Positions 1 through 12,833 of a stretch of DNA of 64,000 nt are shown in pieces. Made by a program: the position numbers and the translations under genes. Under the pieces are notes generated by a model. It was not told the origin of the DNA. It did not search any database and worked only from the letters and a program-made list of their open reading frames with translations. The number at the start of each line of letters is the position of its first letter. Position 1 is the stretch's first letter. Source of the DNA: Maylandia zebra (Eukaryota; Chordata; Actinopteri; Cichliformes; Cichlidae); contig NC_135180.1 of assembly GCF_041146795.1 (NCBI RefSeq), forward strand, positions 34,456,294-34,520,293. The letters are read 5' to 3'.

Positions 1-364
1 ACAACTGTTCTCCTCTGTCGTTATTCCACTACCACGCCAAACTGGCTTCAACCTGTTTTATTCTTCCAAAGAACTGAGGAGTGAGCAGTGCTTATCTCTG
101 CTCTGCCTGAGGTTATCCTGGAATGTAAAAGGGAGGAATTCTCTTATCTGCTCCATTTCAAATCAACTTCACCAATGAACTAATAGGCCAAGATTCCAGT
201 GAATTGTACCCTGTACCTTTATGCACAACCATCCACCCTCAAATTCGTTGGAACTTTCTTGGTCAAGATAAACCTCAGTATTACTTATAATCCCTTCAGA
301 AATCCTGTGCAGCTATATGGACCTAAACCTCCTTTTTTCAGCTGTGTTCAACAAATAAAGCCAA

Positions 365-1068
365 GCAATCTATTTTTATAAAGCACTTTAAAAACAGCCA
401 GTGCAGACCAATGTGCTGAAAATAGAATAAGAAAAAATATTAATATAAATAGTATAAATAAAAATACAACAACCGTAAATGATATAGAACACCAACATCA
501 GAAAAACAATAAAATCCAAATAAAATGAACATTTCTATACTGGCTTCAAAGCCAAACTGAAAAAGCGGGCCTTCAAACCAGATTCAAAAGTCTTGCGTCT
601 TCGGCACATCCAACAACAACTGGTCAGCTGATCTAAGAGACCAAGAAAGGGTTTCCAGGTTCAGTAGCTCAAATAGGTAGAGTGAGGCGAGACCATTTAA
701 GGCTTTAAAAACAAATAAAAGGACTAAAATTAACTCTAAAATGAATAGGCAGGTAGTGAGGGTAAAACGGGAGTAATATGCTTTGTGCACCAGTTAAAAG
801 CTGTGCGGCAGCATTTTGCACCTGCTGAAGACCCGACAAGGATGACGGGCTAATACCAAGGAGTTACAGTAATCCAGCGGAGTTGTAATAAAAGCATGGA
901 TTACTGTTCTGAAATCATCTTTTGACAAGATAGGTTTAATTTTGGCCAGTTGCCTCAGCTGATAAAAGCTGGATTTCACTACTACTCTCACTTGACTGTC
1001 AAGCTCAATATCTATTTTAAAACCCACATTGGTGATAGTGGGCTTTTCATGCTGTGCTAGAGGGTTCA
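365..1068 (-). mobile_element. Degraded L2-type LINE fragment (3' end of reverse transcriptase)
   Basis: On the minus strand, broken frames give the C-terminal part of an L2-clade reverse transcriptase. The block at 794-1075 includes a stretch ending in AKIKPIL and the motif LDYCNSL. The block at 584-790 includes FKALNGLASLYLFELL and SLRSADQLLLDVPKT, which match the end of fish L2 ORF2 as I remember it. The motif that should read QNAAA survives only in a shifted frame. Below about 480 the DNA is an AT-rich 3' tail with an AGCACTTTAAAA-like stretch typical of L2 3' ends. The endonuclease and the catalytic FADD region are missing, so this is a 5'-truncated dead copy. Clade assignment is from recalled family motifs. 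Confidence 0.72.
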
Positions 1069-4000
1069 TGTCCACAAATTGCTCTCCCTGTCACTCACCT
1101 TGGTGGCCTCCTCCATTTGTTGCAGAGTGGATCATGAGTTTTCTCATTTCCAGCAGCTTTTATGAGTTTCATTCCACAAGACCTTTCATATATTATTATT
1201 ATCATTATAGTGCAAATATGTAGGTCCTGCTGTGGGATCTACATGCTGTAGGCCTTTGTTATATGACAGTGAAACAATCACACTAATGGCAGATTGTTAT
1301 TATGAGGCATCAAAGTTAAATTATCTTGAGAAAAAAAAGGCTACAACATACAGTAATCACATTACACGTCATAGATCAGGGGTTGGAATTTTTAGTACAG
1401 CATGTTTTTTGGTTTGATAATGATTTATGTGTGAGGTTTGTTTCTTTTGGAATATTGGTCTGTATTTAGTTTACTTTTAATCAACATATTGTTTTTATTC
1501 AGTTGTGTTTAAAAGTATTCTGTAAAGCTACTGTGACTTTCTGGAGGTATTAAGTTCCCCTTTGTCTGATTTTGGTTCCCGTCTCATTTCTGTGTTGTGC
1601 TTTGTCTTTCAGTGTCCCTTTGTGTCAAGTTAAGCTTTTTTCCTCATTCAGTGGTTTGAATGAGGAAACAGGTTTTACCTTGGTAATTTTGATCCCTTTT
1701 GTCTTGTGTTGAGTCAACTCTGTCTTGTTATGTTAATTGTCTGCAGCTGAGTTCCCCACCTATTTCCACTTCCATCAATACCTCTAATGTATATATTGTC
1801 GCTGTTTTTTTTGTTAAATGTTGAGTTGTCCTCATAGCTGTATGCGCTCTAGCTCTGTGTTCTCTATGTTCCTAGTGATTTCTGTCATTTTGGATTGGAT
1901 TTGCTCCTTGTAACTTTTGGACTTTTTTTTTACTCCTTGAACTTACCAGCATTTAAGGCTTGGTTTATGGTTTTATTTTGATATCCTGGATTCTGCTATA
2001 GGTCCCAAAATAAACACTCTAAACTCCACACAGTGCAATCATAACACAGCAAGACAATTATGACACTATTCTTGAACTTTAGATAGATCTGATAGCATCA
2101 AAAAAAGTGCCACATGAATGTGCAGACACAAAGTTATTCAAACCCGATTCTGCATTCTGCTAGCTTTACTTCAACTTACACAAGAGTGGTTTAAATATCT
2201 TTGTTAAATTATATCAATAGGATTTCCCTCAACTTAAACAAAGTGTGAAACTTTGGGACTTATTTGGGGTCATTTTCCTGTTGGCAGTTCTGTCAAAACC
2301 CAAGAGTCAGCTGGCTCACTGATGGCATGATGTTATCTTCCAGGATTTTCCCTGTTATACAATGTGGGTTTCCAGTTCTGGAGAAAATTTGAATAAATTT
2401 ACTTTTTACTTTTTTTTAAATTTATGTATGCTGTATGCATTTTGTTCATGCCTAAGTTGTGAGTCGACACCAACCAAAATACTGTCTTTAGTTATTAACA
2501 TTAATTAACATTAACATTTGAAATGTTGAAGACACTTGAAAAGTAACACAAAAGTAACACAAAATTAACTGCTTTTCCAGGAAAACTTCAAAAGTACTTA
2601 AGGTTTTGTGAGGGTACAAAACCCTGTTCAGTCTTTCCCTCCCAGACTTCTAGACTTCTGATCGGCACACATTTTGTTTTTAGCGTTATTTAGCAATATG
2701 TTTTCAAAACTGCACATTTAGACTGGATTTTTTTAAGAACAAAACCCGAAAAACGTAGTTTTGTATGTGTGGACGTAGCCTTAGATGCTCCTGAGAATAC
2801 TGCAGCCAAGGTTTTTGTGCTGAGCATTGATCCATTAAACGGAAACTTCAGTGATTGCTAACACCAGGTCCTGTGTTTGTTTTTACTTTTGCAGACACAC
2901 ACGTGATCTGCCTTTGATAATGTCCTCTTTCTGCTATGCCCAGTGGAGCCACAGTACATTTGATTTAAAACTTGTAAAGTTTACTTCCAGTACTGGAAAC
3001 ATTTAGTGGCTTTGCTCTCCTTTTTTCCATTCCTGCTCTTGTTTCTGCAAAGTAAGATTTTGGCAACTTTCTCATCCTGGCCATATTGTTAATAATAAAT
3101 TTAGCTGATAAAAAAGTGTTAAATTTAGGTAGGAAATGTTTCTTGAAGATTAACAGAATTTCTTTTGTTGGTTCACTAACTTTGTTATCCTCATTGTTTT
3201 ATCATTGATATGTGGATCTGTTGTGCTTTGGATTTGCATTTCTTGCTGTTACTGGTAGGAATCTTGGTGAGTTTCTGTTCACAGTGAGTGGACACAGTGA
3301 GTCTGTGTAATTATCAGGTAAGGGGGCTGTTTTCCTTTTCTGCCTCCAGGTGCCAGGCAACCTCACTGTCCTTCACATTCTCCAGTTTCGATCATGTGAC
3401 CAGAGTTTGGCTAGAGCCAGCAGAGCATGACCAGAAACACTCACAGACTGCCCTTTCTTCTTTCCCCCCACTCATCCAGGTTTAGGTATTTGATTAGATA
3501 CAGTTTTATTAGACCCTCAGGAACTCTGGGGTTGGTTGGTCCCCGTTTGCTTCTCAATTCCAACTCCCTGGGTTTTTCCCTGTTTATTTATGGTATTATT
3601 TTGAATTTGTTTTTTGAGTTAATCACTAGTTTTATAAAGTTTCTGTGTTGTAATTCACCAGCTGGGAGTAGGGCTCTTAGTAGGACTTTATATTTTGCAG
3701 AGCAAATAAAGAATTGATTTTGTAATAAGTATTATTTTAAGCTGATACTTGACTCCTTTTATACTTCTCGTCAAAAATAATTCTCCTTCAAATAAAAATG
3801 ATTAATTTCATTTCACTTCTTTCCATCGCTAAAGTGTGGTACCTGATCTTAGAATGGTTTAAAGTGCACCTGTGTGTAAATCACCGATTAACAGCAGCCA
3901 AACATGCCTGAGGCTCCTAGACCAGTCACTGGAACAACACACGGGAAATGGTGCTCAGTGGTAAACAACTTTAGATGATGATCCTCTGTCACATGTCTGA

Positions 4001-5250
4001 GAAAAGAGCTCATTTGTTTTATTTATTTGATATTTATTTCATTTAAAACTTTCAAGTTTAAAGAAAATTTCTTGTAAATGTCTGAAACTTTAATATTTTA
4101 GCCATTTGAGAGGGATGTGTTTGGATGCCCACATCTATTATAATGCAGTTATACAAAAAGTTAATCTCAATTAGTTTAAAAGAACTTTTAATTTAAATGA
4201 GCTCTAACCTGTGGTTACAGGGATCGTGACCAGATGTCAAGCAGCTCCTTGTCCATTGTTGAATGTATAGGACTAAGAGACAGCAGTCAGTAACATGATA
4301 CAGCACCAAGGGACCTCTTCCATATTTACTGTGAGATATTCATAAATTTTTAACATTCCTGCCTTCCTCAGATGTGTTTGCATGCGTTTTGAAACTACAC
4401 TGAAAAGGATGTCTGTCATTGCATGGAAATTCTAGTTGGTAGGAGTTTTTTTAAGCTTCTGAGTTAAGATCACTATGTGCTCCTTTGCTGCATGTTTTTA
4501 TTAAATAAAGAGACAAAATGAAAAACTAGGTAGTAGAAGATTGAGGAGAAGTTAAAGTTTTACTGCAATTGGTGAACACTTTTAAATCTTGTTTTTACTT
4601 TCATAAATTTGAAATATTTTACTTTGTTTTAGTGTTATACATGCATTTTTATTTTGTTTTGTAGTATTTATTTTGATTTCAGATAATTTTACTTCATGAA
4701 GGACGTTGTTTTATTTAATTATTCAAGCTATTAGCTGTAGTTAACTTGTCTTAGCTGCTGTACCAAAGATATTTCTTTACATCCTGTTACGTGACGTATA
4801 GTGAAGGTGTGTGTTGTTAATGGGTACTACCTGCAAACAGGTGTAGCAACAAGAAATAAAAGAAATGCAACTTGCCTGGAATGACTCCACTGTTTTGTGC
4901 TCACATTCTCACCTCTGCCAGTTAACTGATCCTGTGGCTAATTGTTTAGAGCGTATGTGGTAAAGCTGCCAGCTGGAGGTAATTTATATCTCAGGATTGA
5001 ATATCAGGGTTACTCTCATGAACACACACCTTCCTTTTTTGTTACTGGTTTACTGACTCATGCAAGAGTCTGTATGCTGTTAAAAGATTAACAAAAGCAT
5101 TTTTTATGTTCTTGATGAAAACATTTTTTTTAAAGAAAGGGGTAAAATCTTAAAAAGTCATTTTATTTAGAAAAAAAGGCCATTGAAAAATACATATTCA
5201 TCATGTAATACAGCATGATTAGCTCAGTGACAAGTTGCCTCAGAACCCAT
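1069..5250. other. Intergenic, no gene seen
   Basis: No conserved protein or RNA gene is recognisable on either strand. The DNA is AT-rich with many short T and A runs. Two stretches, about 1540-2025 and 3230-3720, are T/G-rich on the plus strand and end near AATAAA-like words. They resemble tails of old fish interspersed repeats, but I cannot name a family. ORFs here are short and look random. Confidence 0.6.
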
Positions 5251-5255
5251 GTTCT

Positions 5256-5817
5256 TTTATTCTCAGTACACACTGTGGACACTGTGTGTCCTGCAACCTC
5301 CAGTCTCTCAGCAGACTTTCACCCTTTCCACAATGTAAAAGAAACTCCATTTAATGCATGTTAACATTTGTCTTGGCTGGTACAGGTCATTATTGATATT
5401 GTTTCTACAGTATTTACCTCTGTGTGCTATTCAACACACCAAATCATTAAATTTTCTACAGAGGGATGCTTTAGTATGAATGTGGCAGTGGTGGCTTGTG
5501 GGGAAAAAAACTTTCTTTGTAAACATGTAAAGAAGTTGGTACCATATAAAATGTAACAGTAACAAAAAATAAACAATATTAATCTGAAAAAGATGGAGTA
5601 CTAAGATATGCACAGACATGTCTCTTTCATCCTTTTTCAGTCTCTTGAAAAGCAAAAGGTCCATCACAAAAATACTTAATATTACAGGCAAAATCAAATG
5701 CATCCTTCATTGAACAGTTCTCATTTTTTATGAGCTCTTCGTCTAAAGACAATCTCACTTTGATGGGGTGAGCAAGTTCAAGATTGAGTACTGTTTTTTT
5801 TTCTTTTTCTTTTTGGA
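5256..5817 (-). other. Probable 3' UTR of the 5818-6465 claudin
   Basis: The stretch downstream of the claudin stop codon is AT-rich and has no coding signal. A minus-strand AATAAA (plus-strand tttatt) lies at 5256-5261 and another at 5162-5167. A 3' UTR of about 0.55-0.65 kb would be usual for a fish claudin. Which signal is used cannot be decided from sequence. Confidence 0.45.
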
Positions 5818-6465
5818 TCATACATAGTCTTTCCTTTCTAAACCTGGCCCACCGACAGACCGTGGGGCAGAATAAGCCATTCGTGAAGGGTTGTATCGTG
5901 TCTCACGAGGCGGACAGGAGAAACAGAGCAGTCCACCGCCCAGAATCAGGAGTGCAGCGGCTCCCCAGCCAATATACATTGCAGCCCCCAGCTCCCTCCG
6001 CTGGGCATCAGTGAGTAACGGATTGTAGAAATCCCTGATTATGGTGTTCGCAGACCAGGAGACAGGAATGAGCTGCATGACACCGGATACAATGAAGAAG
6101 ACTCCAGAGATGATCATCACTTTGGCCTTGGATGCCTCGTCTTCAATGCAGTTGGTGCACTTGGCCCCAGCAATAGCAATGAGCAAAGCCAGGATTGCTA
6201 ACAGGATGGAGATGACTGTGAGAGCTCGGGCAGCTTGAAGATCTTGGGAGAGGGCGAGCATAGAGTCATACACCTTACACTGCATCTGTCCAGTGCTCTG
6301 GACCACGCAAGTCATCCACAGGCCCTCCCAAATGATCTGAGCTGTCACAATGTTGCTGCCAATGAAGGCTGTCACCCTCCACATCGGGAGGGCACAAGAC
6401 ACAATGGCAATAAGCCATCCTATAATGCAGAGGGAAATGCCAATCAACTCCAGCCCTATAGACAT
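5818..6465 (-). CDS. Claudin, claudin-3/4-like (215 aa, single exon)
   Basis: Four-pass tight-junction protein that seals or selectively opens the paracellular space between epithelial cells. Hydrophobic segments lie at about residues 8-28, 80-102, 115-137 and 160-182. Extracellular loop 1 has the full claudin signature: W29, G48-L49-W50, C53 and C63, with Lys after the second Cys as in human claudin-4. The tail has the juxtamembrane CFSCPP motif, a likely palmitoylation site, and ends in KDYV, a PDZ ligand for ZO proteins. Length is normal for the family (about 210-220). The start is the only ATG that gives the family N-terminus. One exon, as usual for claudin-3/4-like genes. First of three minus-strand claudins. 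It is a clear claudin, but which fish paralogue (cldn3, 28 or 30 groups) cannot be settled by eye. Confidence 0.95.
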   Translation of the reverse strand: MSIGLELIGISLCIIGWLIAIVSCALPMWRVTAFIGSNIVTAQIIWEGLWMTCVVQSTGQMQCKVYDSMLALSQDLQAARALTVISILLAILALLIAIAGAKCTNCIEDEASKAKVMIISGVFFIVSGVMQLIPVSWSANTIIRDFYNPLLTDAQRRELGAAMYIGWGAAALLILGGGLLCFSCPPRETRYNPSRMAYSAPRSVGGPGLERKDYV

Positions 6466-6629
6466 GTTGAGGGTCCTTTTTCCTTTTCCTGCTGAATGTC
6501 ACACCTGAGGTAAGATCCCAGAAAAGAAATCTAATACAGGAGAAGAGCCGAGAAGAGAGCCAGGTATGGTTAATTTCAGGCCTCGCATTGGTGTGTGATG
6601 ATCTTTCACCTCGACTTCACTAGAGCTGA

Positions 6630-6636
6630 TTTTATA
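6630..6636 (-). promoter_or_regulatory. TATA box of the 5818-6465 claudin
   Basis: TATAAAA on the minus strand, about 165 bp upstream of the ATG. Transcription would start near 6600 and give a 5' UTR of about 140 nt with no intron required. A similar TATA-to-ATG layout is seen at several other claudins in this window. Confidence 0.55.
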
Positions 6637-6639
6637 AGG

Positions 6640-8634
6640 CTGGTCAGGTGCAGGGGAGGAGTCTGTGATGAAGCTGACATCACTAAAAGGGGAGGGATTA
6701 CCTGGACACTCAAGTCTTTCTGCTATCGGCTTACATGGCCAACTTCACAATGGGCCTGACCACAAAGAGGTCTTTTACAGCTAAAAGTGTTTTAAGTTTA
6801 ATGTACAAAAGTATGGGAAGAAAAAAAGATCTTTGTTGTCAAGCAAACTTATTAAAAAAAGAATATAAATGGAATTTTACCTTCTCAGAAAACGTTTATG
6901 TAATGAAATTTTGTGAAACCAGTGAAATCTTTCCTTTCACTTTGCAGCTGCTCTTAAAGCTGATAAACCTTCAGCCCAGCCTTCCCTCTGTGATATCATG
7001 TTGCTTTTTTTGAAATGCCTGATAAATGAAGAATTCTGGTCTCACTACTTCCAAAACAAACTGTTACTCTCCTGATAATCACTGCAAAAGCCCTTGCTTC
7101 TCCTAAGCGAGGGAGTGAAGATTCTCTGCAGCTTTACGAGAGCACAGACTACCTCGGTTGAAGTTAAATCCTTACACATACAAAGAGTAGACTTATGAGG
7201 CTGGCTTTCACCTGGCAGTCCTGTTAACCTTTATGAGTCTTAATGAATCCATCTGTCTGTAGAATGTCCTTGAATTTCTTTTCGTCCAAGACTGTCTCCC
7301 TAAGAATGCCCCCATCCCCCAGCACTCTGTAACCCAGGAGTAAAATGGGTTCATTGTTTGGAGTGAGAGTTCAGATAGTTGTATGTGTGTAAGACAAGGT
7401 AGCGGTTCTTGTTATCACAGAGCCTGCAGACATATGGGAGACAGGGAGATGAATAAGTGCTGTGACAGAGACTGAGTTGTCTAATGAATCTGAGTGTGCA
7501 AAATTAATGACATTGTTCTTCTTTACACCCCTACAATATCAAGCTTGACCATTTTTGTTCTAAATTAGTACATTCTCATTTTAGTATGAACAGTAGAGTA
7601 TAATTGACCAGTCTACCATCAAACAGAGACTTGGTTAATTTTATATCATTACCATTAGTTTATATAACTGCTGTGTAATAGAGCACTGCTTCTCAGCCAA
7701 TGATGGAAGCAACTAGATTTTGAAAAAGTCAAAACATACATTACTTCGTTGATGCTATGAAATATTATTAATGTGTGTATTTTGCATGGTTTTTCTCAAA
7801 TGTTGATATACCAGATAGCTCACTCTCAAAAAAGTAAAAAGGAAGAAAAAGCTTCTTTTGGGTGTTCGCTTATTCACATTCACTTATTTTTTATTTATTT
7901 TATTTTACACTGCATACCCTATCTCACAGTAACATTCATCCAAAGATCATCGTACACCTCGGATTTCTTAAAAAAAACAAAACCCACTGACATCGATTAT
8001 TTTGATTGACATTTAATTTCATGTATTTGTTGCTTACACTCTTTTTTTTCCTGCCCTTTATACTTTTTAACTTAAATTTTTGCAATCACTTAAAACAGTC
8101 ATAGTCACGCATTGATTATTTTTTACATTAACTGCAGGATCCTTTATAGACAGATAAATAGATTATCTTGAAGCCTTAGCAATCCGTCATTTTCAACAGT
8201 GAGGGCTCATTGTCAACAGTCAAAATCATCACAAGAGGTTTGTTTAAAAAGGGCATTAAAAACATGTAAACCAAGAAAACATTCCAGAGAAACAGATGTA
8301 AAAAAGCATATAGATAGATACAGACAGAACACAATGACACCTTATTCTAATCAAAGCATTTATGTGTATTTAAAAATGCGTAATCAACACAATTTAAACT
8401 TCAGGCATATAAATGAATAAACTCTCTAAATTTGGACTGCAAATAATAGAACTTTAAAGTTGTTAATCTCCAACAGCAACATGTCTGCACTTAAAATGTA
8501 GGACATGACAATATACCAAGACAGAATATGGAATTTCCTTCTGAACATGAAAGCAGAGCGATACCAATTTCTAAGAAATGGCTCTTCTCCTCAACCATGA
8601 TGGCAAAGATATGATAAAAGAGCAGATGTTTTTT
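6640..8634. other. Intergenic, includes likely 3' UTR of the next claudin
   Basis: No gene is recognised. The part from about 7890 to 8634 is probably the 3' UTR of the minus-strand claudin at 8635-9285: minus-strand AATAAA words occur in the T-rich stretch at about 7886-7905. The rest is unremarkable AT-rich DNA with short random ORFs. Confidence 0.5.
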
Positions 8635-9285
8635 TCAGACGTAGTCTTTCCTGTCATAGTCACTGGGGACGACGGACTTAGGTTGAGCGTATACCGTTGA
8701 TGGAGGCCCATGCTTTTTCTGAGGCTTCTGGGGCCGGCTGCACAAGAGGATGGCCCCTCCTATGAGAAGAAAAGCAGCTGCTGCCCAGCCCAGGTACAAA
8801 GCTGCACCGAAGTCTTTCTTCTCCCCCGATCCCGTTGAATTGTGGAAGTCCATCATGATATTGTGGGCAAACCATGACACGGGTATCATCTGGCTCAGAG
8901 ATGCCAGGATAAAGTTCACACCAGCAACAATCATCACTTGAGCCTTGGTTGCCTTTTCATCCACACAGTTGGTACACTTTGCTCCCACAAAGGCTGCAAA
9001 AAGCCCCACAATTCCCAAAAGAATGGAGAGGATAGTAAGGGCACGCGCGGCCTGAAGCTCAGGACTTAGATCCAACATGGAGTAATGAATTTTACACCCC
9101 ATGTAACCTGTGCTCTGGATTCGGCACTCCATCCAGATGCCCTCCCAGCTCGTCTCAGTAGTGATGATATTACTTTGAATAAAAGCTGTTACTTTCCACA
9201 TGGGCAAAACGCAAGATGCAATGGCAAAGATCCATCCAAGGAAAGCCAGGGCCACTCCAAGAATCTCTAATCCCATTGAAGGCAT
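8635..9285 (-). CDS. Claudin, claudin-3/4-like (216 aa, single exon)
   Basis: Tight-junction four-pass membrane protein. The signature is W30, G49-I50-W51, C54 and C64, so the usual GLW is GIW. The first loop reads IQSTGYMGC instead of the common VQSTGQMQC, and Tyr follows where Asp is usual (KIHYS). The tail lacks the CxxCPP cysteine pair: only CSRPQ follows TM4. It ends in KDYV, a PDZ ligand. The open frame extends upstream of 9285 without an ATG (it begins at a TTG codon), so the ATG at 9285 (MPSMGLEIL) is the likely start. A second ATG three codons on (9276) is the alternative. Second of the minus-strand trio and more divergent than its neighbours. Confidence 0.94.
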   Translation of the reverse strand: MPSMGLEILGVALAFLGWIFAIASCVLPMWKVTAFIQSNIITTETSWEGIWMECRIQSTGYMGCKIHYSMLDLSPELQAARALTILSILLGIVGLFAAFVGAKCTNCVDEKATKAQVMIVAGVNFILASLSQMIPVSWFAHNIMMDFHNSTGSGEKKDFGAALYLGWAAAAFLLIGGAILLCSRPQKPQKKHGPPSTVYAQPKSVVPSDYDRKDYV

Positions 9286-9408
9286 GTCTGCACTGTGTGT
9301 AAATACGAAGTGTCCACTGTCAAGTGTCAAGTGTCAGATGTCCTCAGAGTAGTTTGAAGAGATCTGAGTGATTTATTGAGATTATTGCTGATACGAGAAC
9401 AGATGGTT

Positions 9409-9416
9409 TTAAATAG
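9409..9416 (-). promoter_or_regulatory. Possible TATA-like element of the 8635-9285 claudin
   Basis: Minus-strand TATTTAAA about 125 bp upstream of the ATG. It fits the spacing seen at the neighbouring claudins but is a weaker match to TATA. Confidence 0.35.
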
Positions 9417-9419
9417 GTG

Positions 9420-12164
9420 GAGTCACATGGATATTGATTGGAGGAGTTCAAATAGTTAACTGCCCCACCTCATTTGTACTGCCAGAAACAGCCGACTCAG
9501 CTTAATGATTCAACTTTCACGGCCTTAGCAGCTCTCCCACCTGTTTGGGTGAGGGGAGAGTAAACAGTGGCTTTTTCTCTCAAGTCTACAGTAGTTAAAG
9601 AATAACAGAAAAGTTAAAGGTCGAAGGATGAATGCTTGAAAGTAGAGGACAACTTCAGCAATAGTATCATTGTAGTAGTGTGTGGCAAATGAATCAGAAA
9701 GAAAATTTGTTAAAAATGCTTATTAATAATGCAAGTTGCACAAATGGGTTTGTGAATTCCATTAGTACTTTATTACACCTTATTTGGATAAACAGTAGTC
9801 ACTGAACCCCGAACATGATGGAAGTGGTGAAAAGCAAATGGGGAGGGGGAGTTCTCTGGAAACCAGTGGGAGTTCTCTGATTATGTGAAAGTTGTATTTG
9901 TATATATGTGAAAGCCTCTGCATACCTCTGATAAATTTGATTAAAAAAAAACATCATCCCAAGTTCTATGGAAAGCTTTCACAATTCCACCTAAAAATGT
10001 TTAATCTTTAAAAGTTTAGAGATATAAATGTTTTGGAAAAAGCGCTTTCATCTGGCCACAAAAAAGACAAGGCCTAGGTTTCTTTCTCTGCTTTTTATAG
10101 AAATATCATTTTAAAAAATGTCTTTTTAAGACAGGTGATTGATAAGAATGTTGTTCGAGTTAATTTTCTCTTAGTGTAAAGCACACACTGAGTTACTCAA
10201 GCAGCCTCAATTTAGAAAGCTTAAATTATTAGATATTATGTCATCATAATAGGGTGTGTAATGTGCTGATATGTACTGCTGAAAACAGCTTCACTGCATC
10301 TGTTCAAATGACTAATCTGTCCTTCTGGGAAGTTCTTGACTAACACTACTTGTGGAACTGCAATGCAACACAAAACCCCTCTAACATAATACAGTGTGCA
10401 CTGAATATATTACTTTCGTGAAACTCTTTTAGGAACATCTGTATTTCTCTCAGTACACACACGTGCTCGTAATAGAAGAAAACACTATATAATAGGCCAG
10501 TGTGTTGGAAAATGCATAAATAGTCTGTTTAGGTGTCCTGTGGGTGGGTGGAAGGGATTATCAGTGTCCTTTTTCAGAAAATCATTGCATCATTTATTTC
10601 AACTTTTATTTCAGTGTGCTGTGGAGAAAAACTTACACTCTGGCCTCCAAGATTTAGCAGAGCTTCCTCATCACACTAACACAAACTGCATGGCATCATT
10701 TTCACTTTGTAAACCATTTTACTAACATGAACATTATTGACATGATCATAGGACCACAGCAGTCAAACGCATGGCCTTCAGACACTTGAATGCTTGGGCT
10801 TAAATCAAACATTATTCAAGAAATTTATATTTTCTTGAAGTTGTTGAGCAAGCCTTGGCCCATCAGAATAAGAACAGTAAAAATATAAAAAGCCTTAACA
10901 TTTTATCCTGAGTCAACCTCTGCTGGGAAATGATGCACTCATAGTTTGTCCACACCTCATTTAACCAACAACAACATCATTTTTCTCTCTTGCATCTGCA
11001 GTTTCTTTGAAATGGGAGCTGGCTTGTACTAATATGTTTTCCATCACTTCTGACTAGCACCCGATTGCACTGTTGTGCTGAATGACACATTTTGTAAGCA
11101 GCTCTGTGGCCACTGAAAAGGAATTTCTAGTATATTTAGAAGCTCGTAAATATACTTTACTGTATACTAATAAATATATGTAACTTCGTATCTAATGCCT
11201 AAGTTAAGAAGAGATGAAATGTTTTCTAATTTGTGTTTCTTGTGGATTTTTAGCTCTTCTTGTTTGTCGAACGGATTAAATCACATGGGTTGGTTGACCT
11301 TAAATGAAGCAAGTCGACTATTTTTCTGTCTATATTGTTAAAGTGTACTATTTAAGCATAATTTCTTTCATAGTAAATCTTTTTTATATAGTGTTTGCTT
11401 TTTTTAAAAAAAGAAAAAAAGAATTGACATACCCTTTTAAACATTCAAACTATATTTTGAGTCTGTGAATCCAATGCCAAGCAGAAGTGCACAGCAATTA
11501 GTTGCAAACTAGCTGATCAATAGAGTCTTTGTGGCTCAGTTGTGACTCGGCAGAGGTTACATCCCCTGCAGATGGAGACTGTTATCTCCGACTCAATTTC
11601 ACTTTGCAAATGGAGGGCAGGCTACAAAAGAAAGGGAGCACAAGGTGCTCTTCTGAAACAAGCCATCTATTGTTAGTTTCTTCCATCTACATTGAAATAA
11701 AATATCCAAAGCTGGAATGCCCCTGAACTGCACTTCTTGGTCAAACATGGCTGAACTCTATAGCCGGTATATGTCCCTGCCTCTGCACACCAACAAACCT
11801 TTTGGAATAAAAAGCACAGCACAAAGTGCACTATAAAGAAAAGTTGATAACAAACCAGTTACTGAAAAAAACGTTTTACTTTTCAACTGAAGTTGTGAAA
11901 CTTCCTCTTGTCAGAATTTACTTCCAAGTACATTGTGTGAAGATTTCTAAAGGTTAGAAACATCTTGATTTCAGCTTTTTGAGGAAAAAAATGTGTTCAT
12001 ACTTGCAAAAGAAACAAAAAAATGCACATCATTTTAAAAAAAAATGTTCACGACTAAAACATGAAACACGGATCAGTCATTTAAACATTTGAAGCTAGCA
12101 CCAAACATGCATCTACTAACCACAAATTTATAAATGCAGTTCATCATTTCCTCATGTCACACAG
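9420..12164. other. Intergenic, no gene seen
   Basis: AT-rich spacer between two minus-strand claudins. No conserved ORF, RNA gene or clear repeat was found. The part just below 12165 is presumably 3' UTR of the claudin at 12165-12833. Confidence 0.55.
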
Positions 12165-12833
12165 TCATACATAGTCTCTTCTGGTGTATCCATTGACTGA
12201 TATGGTTTTTACAGCTGAGTAGTCAATGCGGGAAGGTGCAGAACCACCACCACTTGGTGCCGTGGTTGATCTGCGAGGGCAGGAGCAGCAGAGCAGGGCT
12301 CCCCCTAGAATCAGCAGGCAGGAAGCAGCCCAACCAAAGTACAGAGCATTACCAAACTCCCTCTTCCCTGTCTCCTCCAGCATGGGGTCATAGAAGCCCA
12401 GGACAATGGCGTGAGCTGTCCAGGACACAGCCAGCAGAAGCAGCAGTCCAGCCACCACAAATGTCACCCCAGCAGCCACCATGAGGCGAGGTTTACTGCT
12501 CACATCCCGGCTACAGTTGGTGCACTTGGCACCAGCCACTGACAAAATGATGCCCACAATGCAAAGAACCAGAGAGATGATGACCAAGGCACGAGCTGCT
12601 TGCAGGTCAACTGGAAGCCCCAGCATGGAGTCATGTACCTTGCAGTGCATCTGTCCTGTGCTCTGTACAGAACAGTTCATCCACAAGCCTTCCCAGATAA
12701 CCTGAGAGATGACAATGTTCTGGCCGATGTAGGCAGCCACTCTCCACATAGGCAGGCCACAGGTCACCATTACTCCCAGCCAGCCAGCCACAGCCAGAAT
12801 GATCCCGAGGATCTCCAAACCGGTAGAATACAT
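12165..12833 (-). CDS. Claudin, claudin-3/4-like (222 aa, single exon)
   Basis: Tight-junction four-pass protein. Signature residues are W30, G49-L50-W51, C54 and C64. The second Cys is preceded by QSTGQMH and followed by KVHDS. Hydrophobic segments are at about 8-28, 80-103, 117-140 and 163-184. The tail has CCSCP, a Gly/Ser-rich stretch (SGGGSAPS) and ends in RRDYV, a PDZ ligand. Slightly longer than its neighbours because of the Gly/Ser insert. The ATG at 12833 gives MYSTGLEIL, a family-typical start. Third and last of the minus-strand block. The next claudin, 6.6 kb away, is on the plus strand, so the two blocks diverge here. Confidence 0.95.
   Translation of the reverse strand: MYSTGLEILGIILAVAGWLGVMVTCGLPMWRVAAYIGQNIVISQVIWEGLWMNCSVQSTGQMHCKVHDSMLGLPVDLQAARALVIISLVLCIVGIILSVAGAKCTNCSRDVSSKPRLMVAAGVTFVVAGLLLLLAVSWTAHAIVLGFYDPMLEETGKREFGNALYFGWAASCLLILGGALLCCSCPRRSTTAPSGGGSAPSRIDYSAVKTISVNGYTRRDYV

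Noticed and set aside
9286-9330. N-terminal extension of the 8635-9285 claudin
   Set aside because: Begins at TTG; the ATG at 9285 gives the normal family N-terminus.
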